This document shows, piece by piece, positions 52,131 to 62,322 of a stretch of DNA of 62,426 nucleotides. The stretch is from contig DIAM01000005.1 in the NCBI GenBank assembly GCA_002416505.1, positions 1-62,426 of the forward strand. Reading direction: 5' to 3'. The stretch is from Gammaproteobacteria bacterium UBA5078. GTDB lineage: Bacteria; Pseudomonadota; Gammaproteobacteria; Pseudomonadales; Pseudohongiellaceae. The translations under genes and the position numbers were made by a program. How positions within the stretch are numbered: the stretch's first letter is position 1; each line of letters begins with the position of its first letter. The notes under the pieces were generated by a model. The model did no database searches and was not told the origin of the DNA. It worked only from the letters and a program-made list of their open reading frames with translations.

Positions 52131-54005
52131 TCAATCGCGCAGCGTACTGCGCCAACCAAGCCGTGCGGCTAGCCCCGAGCTACGCTGCACGGGCGTCTGA
52201 CAGGCCTTAGTTAGCGCCTCTGTGCTGCTATGCAGCAACAGGCGCGACTTCGCACGCGTTATCCCCGTGTAGACCAATTCGCGCAGCAGCAACGCACTGC
52301 TTGCCTCACCGGGCAGTATCAATAGCACCTCGTCGAACTCCGAACCCTGCGCCTTGTGTACCGTCATCGCCCAAGCGGTCACGTGTTCTGGCAGCATGCC
52401 GGCAGGCAGGTGTCGCACTTGTCCATCTAGCTCCGCGAAGCAGGCGTCTAGGCCACCCTCGTCATTGCGCCATAATAGACCGATGTCGCCGTTATAAAGT
52501 CCCATCTCATAGTCATTGACCGTCACCATTACCGGCGTGCCATGCACCGCCTCGCCCGGCTCCATTAGACCGGCTAGGCGCAAGCGTTCGCCCACTTGAC
52601 GATTGAGCTCGCGCTCTCCAAGCGCCCCCTCGTGGGTGGCACACAGAATGCGCGTCGCAGCGAAGGCGGCCAAGGCCTGCCCGGCGTCCTCACACAGCAG
52701 ATAGGGGCGATAGCGCGCGACGGCCCAGCCGAGCACCTCGCCGTGCAGTGGCTGCCATGCCTGCTCTCGTGGCTTGAGCCAGAGCAGTTCACTGAGCACT
52801 AATTCTCCCAGCGCCTTGTCGCCCTGACTCAACAAACGCAATGCCGCCTCGGAATCACCCGCATTCACCGCAGCGGCGAAAGAGCCAATGCCGCTATCCG
52901 CCGCGAAACGATGGCTGGTGCGCAGCAGCGCGAGCGAGTCGGCGACGGCAGGGGCATGCGCGCAGCTGTCGATGTCAGTCAGTGCACAAGCGCCGAGTTG
53001 CTGTAGCCACGTCACCATAAAAGGCGTGTAATGCAGTGCCTGCCCATGTCCGGTGATGTCACCCAACACATTGCCAGCCTCGACCGATGCGAGCTGATCG
53101 CGGTCGCCCAGCAGAATGATCCGAGTATCCGCACGACAAGCCTGGAGGAGTGCCCACATCAGCGGTAGATCGATCATGGATGCCTCGTCGATCAAAAGAC
53201 AGTCGACATGCAAGGGGTTCTGCGCGTTATGGCGAAAACCGCGCGCACCATGACCGCCCTGATAACCCAGTAAGCGATGCAGCGTGCTGGCCTCGTCGGG
53301 CAGACGCGCCACGATCTGTGGGTCGAGGTCCAGGCGCTGCCGAGCGCCACGGATCGACTCCACCATGCGCGCGGCCGCCTTGCCGGTGGGTGCGGCGAGC
53401 CTGATGCGCAGCGTAGGAGACTGTTCCAACAACAGCGCCAACACCTTCACCGCCGTCGTGGTCTTGCCCGTGCCGGGACCGCCGGAGATCACCGCGAAGC
53501 GCCGACTAAGCGCCAATGCCGAGGCGAGCTTCTGCCAATCCACGCCCGCCCCCTGCTCCGCGGGAAAGAGTCGGTGCAATCCAGACTGCAGCAGTGGCAG
53601 ATCCAAGTCTTGCACCGGCCCCAGCCGCGCATCGATCGAGGCGAACACGGCCATCTCATAGTGCCAGAAGCGATGCAGGTACAATAGTGTGCCATCGAGG
53701 AGCAGCGGCGCCAGCTCTCCCGGCGCGCCCACACAGGGACTCGCGAGCAGCGCCTCGCGCCAGGCATTCACCTCAGGCGCCGGGTCCACTCTTAGCCCCG
53801 CTTGCGGCGCAAACAAGACCTGCCCTGCCCACTGCGCGAGGTCGATACAGACATCGCCGCGCTGATTGCACTCGCTAAGCAGCGCCGCACTGAGCGTACA
53901 TAGATCGTCCTCACCATGACCGCCATGGCGCGCGACGAAGCGGGCGAACGCTACACTCAACGGGCTCAGCGCGCCGGACTTTAGCATCTCACTGAGCAGG
54001 CTCAT
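52131..54005 (-). CDS. recD: Exodeoxyribonuclease V alpha subunit RecD
   Basis: 624 residues, superfamily 1B helicase. Walker A is VISGGPGTGKTTT with Lys181; LLIDEASMIDLPLMWALL is motif II; MTVHKAQGSEFDEVLLILP is motif V; YTGITRAKSRLLL is motif VI. It is the fast 5'-3' motor of RecBCD and is slightly longer than E. coli RecD. Last of recC-recB-recD, ATG overlapping the recB stop by four bases. Confidence 0.95.
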   Translation of the reverse strand: MSLLSEMLKSGALSPLSVAFARFVARHGGHGEDDLCTLSAALLSECNQRGDVCIDLAQWAGQVLFAPQAGLRVDPAPEVNAWREALLASPCVGAPGELAPLLLDGTLLYLHRFWHYEMAVFASIDARLGPVQDLDLPLLQSGLHRLFPAEQGAGVDWQKLASALALSRRFAVISGGPGTGKTTTAVKVLALLLEQSPTLRIRLAAPTGKAAARMVESIRGARQRLDLDPQIVARLPDEASTLHRLLGYQGGHGARGFRHNAQNPLHVDCLLIDEASMIDLPLMWALLQACRADTRIILLGDRDQLASVEAGNVLGDITGHGQALHYTPFMVTWLQQLGACALTDIDSCAHAPAVADSLALLRTSHRFAADSGIGSFAAAVNAGDSEAALRLLSQGDKALGELVLSELLWLKPREQAWQPLHGEVLGWAVARYRPYLLCEDAGQALAAFAATRILCATHEGALGERELNRQVGERLRLAGLMEPGEAVHGTPVMVTVNDYEMGLYNGDIGLLWRNDEGGLDACFAELDGQVRHLPAGMLPEHVTAWAMTVHKAQGSEFDEVLLILPGEASSALLLRELVYTGITRAKSRLLLHSSTEALTKACQTPVQRSSGLAARLGWRSTLRD

Positions 54006-57000
54006 CGCGATGCCTCCGCCTGAGGATAGTGGCCGAAGATGCGCCGATCGAGTTCATCGATTAAGGAGAACGGCGGCAGGTCGAAAAACACCCCATAGCG
54101 CGGGCCGTGCTCGGGACGCATGCCACGCAGGAATAAGTAATAAGTACCACCCATATGTTGATCGTAATGATAATGCGCCACGCGTTGTTGCAGGTAGCGA
54201 TGCAGTGCCAGGATATAGAGCAGATACTGCAGGTCATAGCGTCGGTCGAACATCGCTCTGTTCAATTCCTGTGGCGCATAGTCCGTGAGCCGCATGCCGA
54301 GCAGATTACTCTTATAGTCGGCGATATAGAAACGCCCCTCGTGCTCGAACACGAGGTCGATGAAGCCGGTGATCATGCCGCGGAAATCATCGATCGCTAG
54401 CGCCTCGAGCGGCCTCCCCGACCACGCGCCGATAAGGCGATTGAGTTCCGCCACCTCGACTCGGTCTATCCCCAGATCGAATTCCAATTCACTCAAGCGC
54501 TTACTTTTACTCAAGGAGGCGAGGCACAGACCCGCGTCGTTCAGCGGCGTCATCACGATGTTGTGCAGCCACTGCGCGATCACCTGTTCCTGCTGCTCCG
54601 GTGCGAAACCGTATTTCTTCGCGAAACGCTTATTCAAGGTCGCTGCCTGCTCGCGCACATCTGCGCGAAAATCCATATGTTCCAGCATGTCATGAAGAAA
54701 CAGGCCTACCTGCGCGCCGGCGGTGAACTGCAAAATGGCGTCGTCACTAGGGGCGGCGCTACGCGCGATCGGAGGCTGATGGATGTCGCGGGTTAGGCTA
54801 CTAAAACTGCTTATGCGCCAGTCGCTGGCGATCCTGCCGGTGAAGCTTCTTGCCTGTAACTGGACCGCCACATCAGTCGGCGTCCGCGCCTGCACGGGCA
54901 CTAGGGAGTTGGGCAGGGGCTGGCACTCGATTGTCCCGCCGGCCGTTTCTACTAGCGACGCGAGGGCCGCGTGCACAACGTCCGCATCCAGCGGCGCATT
55001 GGGCAGCGCAGCATCTAACTGCGCGGGGCTCTGCTGCGGATTCAACAACCACGCTAGCGCCGAACTCGCCGGATTGGTGCGTCCGTCGGCCGCGCCCCAT
55101 ACGCAATAGAGTTTGGCGCGCGCACGTGTCAGCGCCACATAGACGAGTCGTACATCCTCGGCAAGGCGCTCCTTCTCTGCAGCAAAAAGATTGTTCGCGA
55201 TGGCATCGGCATCCAAGGCCAGACAGGACTGTCCCGCACCGTTGTGAAAACCAAGCCCGTGCCGCAGCTTCTGATCCGCCTGACGAGGCTTGCTCGCCCA
55301 CAGGAAGGGCACGAACGCGATGGGGTATTCCAGCCCCTTGCTCGCGTGAATCGTGACGATCTTCACCAGCGCCTCATCGCTCTCCAGACGCAGCTGAGTC
55401 TCATCATCGGCACTCTCCTGCAACTGTTCGTGGAACCAGCTGAGCAGGGACTCGAAGCCGGGCAGGCCCCGCGAGGTCTGTTGCAGTAGCTCACCCAGAT
55501 GCAACAGGTTCGTCAGGCGCCGCTCCGAATCAGCCTGAGCGGCGAGGCGCTGCGCCAATTCGAGACCTTGCAGGAGGGAGTAGAACATCGCCATGAAGCC
55601 GCGCTGCGCCCACTGCACATTGAGGCTGCGCATCTGCTGCGCCCACTCGAGCCAGTCGCCGGGGGTGTCCACAATAGCGGCGATGGCCGTGTAGTCTAAG
55701 CCAAGCAAGTCACTGCTCAGTGCGGCGCGCAGCACGCTGCGATCCTGATAGTGCACGACCGCCTCGAGTAGCGTAAACAATGCGTTGGCCTCGGCACTCT
55801 CGAACACAGTGTCGCGCCCTACCGTCACCGCATCCACGCCGCGCAGCTGCAGCGCGTGGCGCACGCGAACGCCTTCGAAGCCATTGCGCACTAGTACGGC
55901 AATATCCCCCGACACTACCGGCTTGTCCCCGAGCAGTGCTGTGCCGCCCCGACCCGCCACAATCAGGCTCGCGATCTCATCGGCGACCGCATCGCTTATG
56001 CTCTGTTCCAAGCTGCTCTTGTTCGCGCCCTGAGTGTTCTGCTCTAAGCCGAACTGCCAGAAGCTTAGCGCGTTAGCGCGCTGCCCATCGATCGATAGGG
56101 GTGCGTGGACTTTGTCGGCCGCCTGCACCGGCTGGAAGTCGATGATGTCGTCGTAGACGAAAGGCGCCTCACGGCACATAAACACCCGATTCACGGCGTC
56201 GATCAACTCGGGCACGGATCTCCAGTTCGTGGCCAAGGTGTAGCGCTGCTCGCCCACGTCGTGACGCGCCTTGGCGTAGGCGAAGATATCGCCGCCACGG
56301 AAACTATAGATGGCCTGCTTAGGATCGCCGATCATGATCATGGCGAGCTTAGCGGCGAGCTCCTCGGGGAGTTCTACCCCGAACTGCGCGGGCAGATAGA
56401 GGCGCCTGAATATCTCGTACTGCAGGTCGTCGGTGTCTTGAAACTCGTCGATCATGGCCACGGGGAAATTCGCGCGCAGCACCTGGGCTAGGCTCTGCCC
56501 AGTTGGCGCGGCGAGTGCATCGCGCAGGCGCGAGAGCTGGTCGTGATAGGTGAGTGTGCGACTTAGCGCCTTCTGCGCCTCCATCTGCACGCGGGCCTGC
56601 TCGGTTGCCCTTTGCAAGGCGCTCATCCGAAGCTGTGCATGCACCCGAGTGACCAAGCCCCACACCCGCTCACACTCGGAGAAGAACGGGTCTTCGAGCG
56701 CTTCATCTTTGCCAAGCTGCGAGGGCTTCGAATTCTCTTGGAGATACTTCGCGCTCAATAACTCCAACGCCGGGGGTATCTCGAACCATGGCCCCGACGC
56801 GAAGTATGCATCCAGGCGCTGCAGGGATAGCGCTAGCTCGGCCGCACGGTAGCCCGACTTCGCATTGCGCGCCAATGCCTTGGAGCTGCCCAGTATCTCG
56901 GCGTAGCGTTCTCGGTCCGCCGCCCATAGCGCGCCGAGCGACTGCAGTGGGCCCTGCACGCTCTGCCATTGGCTATAGATCTCTTCGAGCCCGAATGCAG

Positions 57001-57646
57001 AGTCAGGAATCAGGCACTTGTCTTGGGCGTGACGAAGCACGACCTGCGCCTCCATAAACTTACTCAGGGCTGGGAATACGCTGCTAAACAGAGCGAGGCG
57101 TTCTGCGGACAGCGGATAGACCGCGCGCCGCCACCAATCCTTGAGCGCGTCTTGCCAGAGCGTGTCGTCGTCACGCGTCAATTCGAGCTGGAAAGCCTGC
57201 CCGCTGCTGAAGGCATGCTCGGTGAGAGCGCGCTGGCAGAAGCCGTTGATGGTGAAGATAGTGGCCTCCTCCATGCTGCGCACGGCATAGCGCAGGCGCG
57301 ACAAGGCAGACTCGCGCTGCTCCCGATCTGCCGCACGCAACCCGTCCAGCCAGAGCGCGAGGAAATCATCCTCGGGCAGTTCGCCGTCGCCGTGCAATAG
57401 CTCCAGTGCGCGCTGCGCCTCGTGGAGGCGCTTGCGAATGCGCCCGCGCAGCTCCTCTGTCGCGGCATTGGTGAAGGTCACCACTAGGATCTGGCTGATC
57501 TGGAAACCCGCCAAGACATAGCGCAAATAGAGGTTGCTGATGGCATAGGTCTTGCCCGTGCCGGCGCTCGCCTCGATCAGTTTCACTCCCGCCAGAGGCA
57601 GGCGCAGGGTCTGTTCTGCGTCGAGGATGAGGGGGCCATTCGTCAT
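54002..57646 (-). CDS. recB: Exodeoxyribonuclease V beta subunit RecB
   Basis: 1214 residues. Superfamily 1A helicase with Walker A EASAGTGKTYAI (Lys32), IDEFQDTDDLQYEIF, GDPKQAIYSFRGGDIFAY, VTIHASKGLEYPIAFVPFLW and VYVALTRARAKLY. The C-terminal nuclease domain keeps IDLVFEHEGRFYIADYKSN (catalytic Asp and Lys) and LQYLLYILALHRYL. With RecC and RecD it processes double-strand breaks and degrades linear foreign DNA. Overlaps both neighbours by four bases. Confidence 0.96.
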   Translation of the reverse strand: MTNGPLILDAEQTLRLPLAGVKLIEASAGTGKTYAISNLYLRYVLAGFQISQILVVTFTNAATEELRGRIRKRLHEAQRALELLHGDGELPEDDFLALWLDGLRAADREQRESALSRLRYAVRSMEEATIFTINGFCQRALTEHAFSSGQAFQLELTRDDDTLWQDALKDWWRRAVYPLSAERLALFSSVFPALSKFMEAQVVLRHAQDKCLIPDSAFGLEEIYSQWQSVQGPLQSLGALWAADRERYAEILGSSKALARNAKSGYRAAELALSLQRLDAYFASGPWFEIPPALELLSAKYLQENSKPSQLGKDEALEDPFFSECERVWGLVTRVHAQLRMSALQRATEQARVQMEAQKALSRTLTYHDQLSRLRDALAAPTGQSLAQVLRANFPVAMIDEFQDTDDLQYEIFRRLYLPAQFGVELPEELAAKLAMIMIGDPKQAIYSFRGGDIFAYAKARHDVGEQRYTLATNWRSVPELIDAVNRVFMCREAPFVYDDIIDFQPVQAADKVHAPLSIDGQRANALSFWQFGLEQNTQGANKSSLEQSISDAVADEIASLIVAGRGGTALLGDKPVVSGDIAVLVRNGFEGVRVRHALQLRGVDAVTVGRDTVFESAEANALFTLLEAVVHYQDRSVLRAALSSDLLGLDYTAIAAIVDTPGDWLEWAQQMRSLNVQWAQRGFMAMFYSLLQGLELAQRLAAQADSERRLTNLLHLGELLQQTSRGLPGFESLLSWFHEQLQESADDETQLRLESDEALVKIVTIHASKGLEYPIAFVPFLWASKPRQADQKLRHGLGFHNGAGQSCLALDADAIANNLFAAEKERLAEDVRLVYVALTRARAKLYCVWGAADGRTNPASSALAWLLNPQQSPAQLDAALPNAPLDADVVHAALASLVETAGGTIECQPLPNSLVPVQARTPTDVAVQLQARSFTGRIASDWRISSFSSLTRDIHQPPIARSAAPSDDAILQFTAGAQVGLFLHDMLEHMDFRADVREQAATLNKRFAKKYGFAPEQQEQVIAQWLHNIVMTPLNDAGLCLASLSKSKRLSELEFDLGIDRVEVAELNRLIGAWSGRPLEALAIDDFRGMITGFIDLVFEHEGRFYIADYKSNLLGMRLTDYAPQELNRAMFDRRYDLQYLLYILALHRYLQQRVAHYHYDQHMGGTYYLFLRGMRPEHGPRYGVFFDLPPFSLIDELDRRIFGHYPQAEASR

Positions 57647-60600
57647 GGTCTCTCTCCCATCTGGCGCAGCGGACCATATACTGTCTGTGCTAGGTGCAGG
57701 TGTTCCTCGAGCTCGATGGGATCTTCCACACAGTCACGGTGCGCGAGCGCGACATAGGGGTCTTGGCTATCGGGTGTGGACAGACCCCATTCGCTGCCCG
57801 CCCAGAGCTTGCGCGCCCTCTTCAGCGCCGCCTCGTCGTTCTCCAAGGCCAGCTCGAAGCTGGCACTCGGGAAAAGGGGCAAGGGCCGGGAGATGCCCTC
57901 GCGATAGAGCGCGACATATTCGCTCAGCATCGACAGCGCCTGTGCAGGCTCGAGCACGGCGAATGTGCGTTCGGCATCCTTGGCGATCAACACGCTTTGC
58001 TGGCCTTGTTCGAGAATGCCCGCTGCACACAGGGCGAGGTGTTCTACCCAGAGGGCCAACTGATGCTTGGGTTTTAATTTCGATGGCGAATAGTGCAGCA
58101 AGCCGACGCCGGCTCGATAGGCGGTGACTTGTCCACTGAGCACTACCTCGCTAGCCCCCAACTCGGGATGGGCAACTGCACAGGACAGTGCGATCGATAT
58201 CGGGCTACTCACCAGCCCGCGATAGGGCTCTAAACGCTCCAGCAGATCAGCGGCCCCCTCCTCGACCTGCCCATAGGCCAGTGTCGCCATGGCGCCATGG
58301 GGCAAGGCGCCTTGTGCCTCATAAAGAGTCAGCAAGGAATCGACGTCCTGCGCGTCGCCCGCCAATAGCCGCGCAAGGTAGTCGGCCTGCATCTGCCAGG
58401 TCTGCAGACCGTCTAGGCCGAAATTCTCCTCGTCCTCATTGGCTTGTTCTTCCTGCAGATAGATTCCGAGGCGCGTGTTAAAAAATGCCTTACTCGGATG
58501 CTGCAGGAAGCGAATGAGGCGATGCAATTCGAGCTGCTCGAAGGCGCCCTGAGTAGGGGCTAGGCTCTGTGTCGGCCAAGTGGACGGCGCGGCGGCTTGG
58601 GGCCCATGCGCACTGTTCTCTAGGCTCTGCGCGATCGCACACCACCACTGATCGTAGCTGTGTCTGTCCGCTGCCATGCCAGCGCCGAATTGGCGCGCAC
58701 TGAAGGCTTGCATCGGGTACTGCGTCGTCAATCTAGCACTCATCGAGACTGGCGTTTCGCGTTCTTGCTCCACTTCGAGGCGGTAGTGCAAATCGAGGAA
58801 ATCGAGAAACTCGCGCAGCAACACGGAGGGTTGTTGTTCGCTATTGTCCTTGAGACTCCTGCCCGTGTAGCTGAGGTAGAGGCGCTGGCGCGCGCACAGC
58901 AGAGTCTCCAGCAGTAGGTAGCGGTCCTCATCGGCCTTGCGGGGATCGCCCGGGCGCCACTGCGCGGCCATGCCATCGAAAGACTGCGCCTGCTCACGGC
59001 GCGGGAAGGCCGCGTCATTCATGCCCAATACACAGATCATCTTGAACGGCAGACTCCGCATCGGACGCATGCCGCAGATACTCACCCCACCACTGAAGAA
59101 GCGATTGTGCTGTGTGCGAGTGCCTAAGCTCTGCTCCAGACACAGGCCCAGCAGCTCGATGCTCAGCGTCTGTTCGCCAGCCTGCTCGGTAAGCAGGTCG
59201 AGGGCGTCGCGAATCTGCTGTAGCTTGTCGTCCTCGTCGCGCACGACACCGAACAGTGCGTCGATCATCGCATTGAGGGCATCCTGCCACTGTGACACCG
59301 GCCGTGGCTGGCGCAGTTGTAGATGCCAATACTTCAGGAGCTCTAAGAAACTACAGAAACGCCCGAGCGCCACCGCGTTGCCGCCACTGGCGCCTTCCAA
59401 CGGTGCCACCCCTTCCCAATAGGTAGACGCCCCCATCGCATAGCCCGCGAGGAGGCGATCGATGCCGTGCGCCCAGGTATTCTGCTCGGTCTCTGGCAAG
59501 TCCAGCGCACTCTTATGTGCGCCATCCAAGCCCCAGCGCACCTCGCTCTCGCGCAGCATCGTCAATACATCCTCCTGCACCTTGCCCTCCAGCGAGAACT
59601 GCGCGGCGATCTGCGGCACCTCGAGGTAGGAGGCCAATTCGGAGAAGGTGAAGCGCGAACTAGGCAGCGACAACAGGCGCAAGAATACTCGTATCAGCGG
59701 ATGCTCATCGGCAATCGTAATATCCGAAAGATTCCACGGCAGGAACGGGCGACCGGAGTCTTCATCGTAACGGAACACCGCCTCGATATAGGGGGCATAA
59801 CGGCTAATCTCTGGGATCATCACGAGAATATCTTCGGGCTTGAGGCTAGCGTCGCTGTCCAAGGCGGCGAGGATGCGATCGTGTAAGACCTGACACTCGC
59901 GCATGGCACTATGGCACACGCTAAGCTCGATAGAATGATCGCTCGCGGCGGACTCGGCCTGATCGCTTAGCGCGAGGATGTCGCGCTGCACTCGATGCAA
60001 GAGGAGTTCAGAGCCCGGGTCGGCATAGTCTTCCAAGTGCACGGCGTTGAGGCTGTCATCGTTAAGCAATAGATCCTGAAAGGCCTGCCCCTGGCGCCCC
60101 CACGAGGCCAGTAGCTCGTTCCCCGTCTCGTAGTAGTTCGCGTCATGCGGATTGGTGAGGCGTGTGCGCGCCAGTGCCTTCTTGCTACGCAAGTCGGCCC
60201 AGTATTGATCGGTAGGGCTGTGCTGGAATAGATAGATGCTCACGTGTACCGCGAGTGCCTGTAGCACCTGCACGAACAAGGGCGGCAGGCTGGACAGTGC
60301 GAAACAGATGACCCGCTCGGGGAGCAGCTCCAAGACACGCGCCCGTTCCCTAGGCGACTGCAGTGCCGCGAGCAGCTTGTCGATCAGCGCGACGCGATGA
60401 GTGTTGGGGCAGGCTTGTATCAGCGCGCGCCACAAGGGGCCTTGCCAGGGTGCTAACTCGGCACTGCGCATCGAGTCGGTGCTACGCCCCTCGCTCCAGG
60501 CGCGAATCCAATCGGGCCGATAATATTGATAGCGATCGTAGACGTCCGCGAGGCGTTGGGCTAACTGCCAACGCTTCACGCCCTGCTGGTCGTCACGCAG

Positions 60601-60945
60601 ATAGTGGCGCAGCTGCTCGAACTCCGGCAGCGCTAGTAGCTCGGGCAGCAGCGCAAACAATCGCCATGCCATTGCGTCCCGCGAGAGCGGGTCCTCCTCG
60701 CCCTGAGCGCTCTGAGTGTTAACGGCAGAGGCGAGGCTCCAGATCCACGCCGCGGGCAGTGGGTAGTCGATGTTCGCCGCCACGCCATGGCGCATGCCCA
60801 ATTGCAAATTGACCCAACGCTGCATCGCGTTGCCGGGCACTAGAATCACCTCCGCTCGGAACGGGTCGCGCAATGGCGTCTCGTGAAGTAGCTGCGCCAG
60901 CTGGGCATGCAGCACCTCCACACGGTTGGAGCAGACTAAGAACAT
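57643..60945 (-). CDS. recC: Exodeoxyribonuclease V gamma subunit RecC
   Basis: 1100 residues, close to the E. coli length. Helicase-like but without ATP sites; recognised by MFLVCSNRVEVLHAQLAQLL, FRAEVILVPGNAMQRWVNLQLGMRHGVAANIDYPLPAAWIW, VICFALSSLPPLFVQVLQAL and CGMRPMRSLPFKMICVLGMNDAAFPR. It splits the strands and reads Chi; whether the Chi sequence here is that of E. coli cannot be told. Starts 17 bp after the epoxide hydrolase stop, with a weak ribosome site. Confidence 0.96.
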   Translation of the reverse strand: MFLVCSNRVEVLHAQLAQLLHETPLRDPFRAEVILVPGNAMQRWVNLQLGMRHGVAANIDYPLPAAWIWSLASAVNTQSAQGEEDPLSRDAMAWRLFALLPELLALPEFEQLRHYLRDDQQGVKRWQLAQRLADVYDRYQYYRPDWIRAWSEGRSTDSMRSAELAPWQGPLWRALIQACPNTHRVALIDKLLAALQSPRERARVLELLPERVICFALSSLPPLFVQVLQALAVHVSIYLFQHSPTDQYWADLRSKKALARTRLTNPHDANYYETGNELLASWGRQGQAFQDLLLNDDSLNAVHLEDYADPGSELLLHRVQRDILALSDQAESAASDHSIELSVCHSAMRECQVLHDRILAALDSDASLKPEDILVMIPEISRYAPYIEAVFRYDEDSGRPFLPWNLSDITIADEHPLIRVFLRLLSLPSSRFTFSELASYLEVPQIAAQFSLEGKVQEDVLTMLRESEVRWGLDGAHKSALDLPETEQNTWAHGIDRLLAGYAMGASTYWEGVAPLEGASGGNAVALGRFCSFLELLKYWHLQLRQPRPVSQWQDALNAMIDALFGVVRDEDDKLQQIRDALDLLTEQAGEQTLSIELLGLCLEQSLGTRTQHNRFFSGGVSICGMRPMRSLPFKMICVLGMNDAAFPRREQAQSFDGMAAQWRPGDPRKADEDRYLLLETLLCARQRLYLSYTGRSLKDNSEQQPSVLLREFLDFLDLHYRLEVEQERETPVSMSARLTTQYPMQAFSARQFGAGMAADRHSYDQWWCAIAQSLENSAHGPQAAAPSTWPTQSLAPTQGAFEQLELHRLIRFLQHPSKAFFNTRLGIYLQEEQANEDEENFGLDGLQTWQMQADYLARLLAGDAQDVDSLLTLYEAQGALPHGAMATLAYGQVEEGAADLLERLEPYRGLVSSPISIALSCAVAHPELGASEVVLSGQVTAYRAGVGLLHYSPSKLKPKHQLALWVEHLALCAAGILEQGQQSVLIAKDAERTFAVLEPAQALSMLSEYVALYREGISRPLPLFPSASFELALENDEAALKRARKLWAGSEWGLSTPDSQDPYVALAHRDCVEDPIELEEHLHLAQTVYGPLRQMGERP

Positions 60946-60962
60946 AGGCTTGTGTAAGACCT

Positions 60963-62210
60963 TTAGCGAAGGCTTCTAAAGAAGGCGCGGACATCCTCAA
61001 GTAGGAGCTCGGGTTCTTCCATCGCGGCGAAATGGCCGCCGCGGGGCATTGGCGTCCAACGCACGATATTATACGACGCCTCGGCCCAGAGTCTCGGAGT
61101 GATGTAGATCTCCGCAGGGAAAAGCGCTCCGGCCGTGGGCACGCTGACATAGCCAGTAGGCTCGCTGGCGGGGAAGTTGCGGCTCTCATAGTAGATACGA
61201 GTCGAGGCGGTGATGCTGGCGGTGAACCAGTACACACTTATATCGGTGAGTATCTCATCTTTGGTAAATTTCGCGTCCAGGCCGTTTATGCTCTGCTGGT
61301 CTATGTCGCTCCAGCCGTGAAACTTCTCGACGATCCACGCGGCCAGTCCCGCGGGCGAGTCATTCAAGGCCACGCCGAGGGACTGCGGCTTGGTGCCCTG
61401 TATCTGCTGATAACCAACCTCATTGAGCATAAAGGCGGCGCGTGTTTCGCGAGCCGCTGTCTCTGCCGCCGGCACTGCGGCGCGAACGGCCGGGTCCTCG
61501 GGTGGGCCTGCCAGCACGAAATTGGAGTGCAGGCCGATCATGCGCTCGGGATAACGCGCCGCGTGCACGCGATTGATGATCGCGCCCCAGTCTCCCCCCT
61601 GCGCGCCATAGTGCTCATAGCCCAGGCGCTGCATTAGTGCGGCCAACACATGGGCCATGCGCTCGGGATTATAACCACGCTCCTGTGGTTCACCCGAGAA
61701 GCCAAAACCCGGCAAGGACGGGATCACGACATGAAACGCATCCTCGGCATTGCCGCCGTACAATTCGGGGTGAGTCAAAGGGCCGATGATCTTGCGAAAC
61801 TCGACGAAGGAGCCCGGCCAGCCATGGGTAATAAGCAGCGGCATCGCATCGGGATTCTCCGCACGCACATGGATGAAGTGGATCGGCAGCCCGTCGATAT
61901 TGGTCTTGAACTGCGCAAACTCATTCAGCTCGGCCTCCTGGGCACGCCAGTCGAAATCATTACGCCAATAGTCGACCAGCTCCCTAAGATAAGTGGCGTT
62001 CGTCCCGTACTCCCAGCCCGTGCCCGGTATCTGAGCAGGCAGGCGAGCATTGTCTAGGCGCGCCTTGAGGTCGGCAATAGCGGCGTCAGGAATGTGAATC
62101 TCGAAGGGGACGATGGCGGTATCGGTCTGCGTCTGGGCCATGGCGGGGCTCGCTGCGAGTAGGAGTAAAAGGCTTAGAGCGGTATGGAGCTTAGGTGTGA
62201 AGTGTCGCAT
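60963..62210 (-). CDS. Secreted epoxide hydrolase (alpha/beta hydrolase, EHN domain)
   Basis: 415 residues with signal peptide to SPAMAQ, unusual because most relatives are cytoplasmic. An EHN cap precedes the fold (FEIHIPDAAIADLKARLDNARLP). The oxyanion HGWPG is at 129-133, nucleophile Asp207 in QGGDWGAI, and the base His in PRGGHFAAMEEPELL. Opens epoxides to diols in the periplasm or outside. AGAGGT is seven bases before the ATG. It runs in the same direction as recCBD, 17 bp upstream of recC. Confidence 0.92.
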   Translation of the reverse strand: MRHFTPKLHTALSLLLLLAASPAMAQTQTDTAIVPFEIHIPDAAIADLKARLDNARLPAQIPGTGWEYGTNATYLRELVDYWRNDFDWRAQEAELNEFAQFKTNIDGLPIHFIHVRAENPDAMPLLITHGWPGSFVEFRKIIGPLTHPELYGGNAEDAFHVVIPSLPGFGFSGEPQERGYNPERMAHVLAALMQRLGYEHYGAQGGDWGAIINRVHAARYPERMIGLHSNFVLAGPPEDPAVRAAVPAAETAARETRAAFMLNEVGYQQIQGTKPQSLGVALNDSPAGLAAWIVEKFHGWSDIDQQSINGLDAKFTKDEILTDISVYWFTASITASTRIYYESRNFPASEPTGYVSVPTAGALFPAEIYITPRLWAEASYNIVRWTPMPRGGHFAAMEEPELLLEDVRAFFRSLR

Positions 62211-62296
62211 GGACTGACCTCTTGGAAGGGGCTTCTTGTGATTATGGAGTGCGTGGGTATGGTGTCATAGGTATTGGATTGGAGACAAGGTGGATT

Positions 62297-62306
62297 GGGG
62301 GGGGGG
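62297..62306 (+). repeat. Run of ten G
   Basis: Homopolymer of ten G in the intergenic region after the epoxide hydrolase start. Prone to slippage or sequencing error. Confidence 0.6.
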
Positions 62307-62322
62307 TTAGTGCTTGCTGCTC

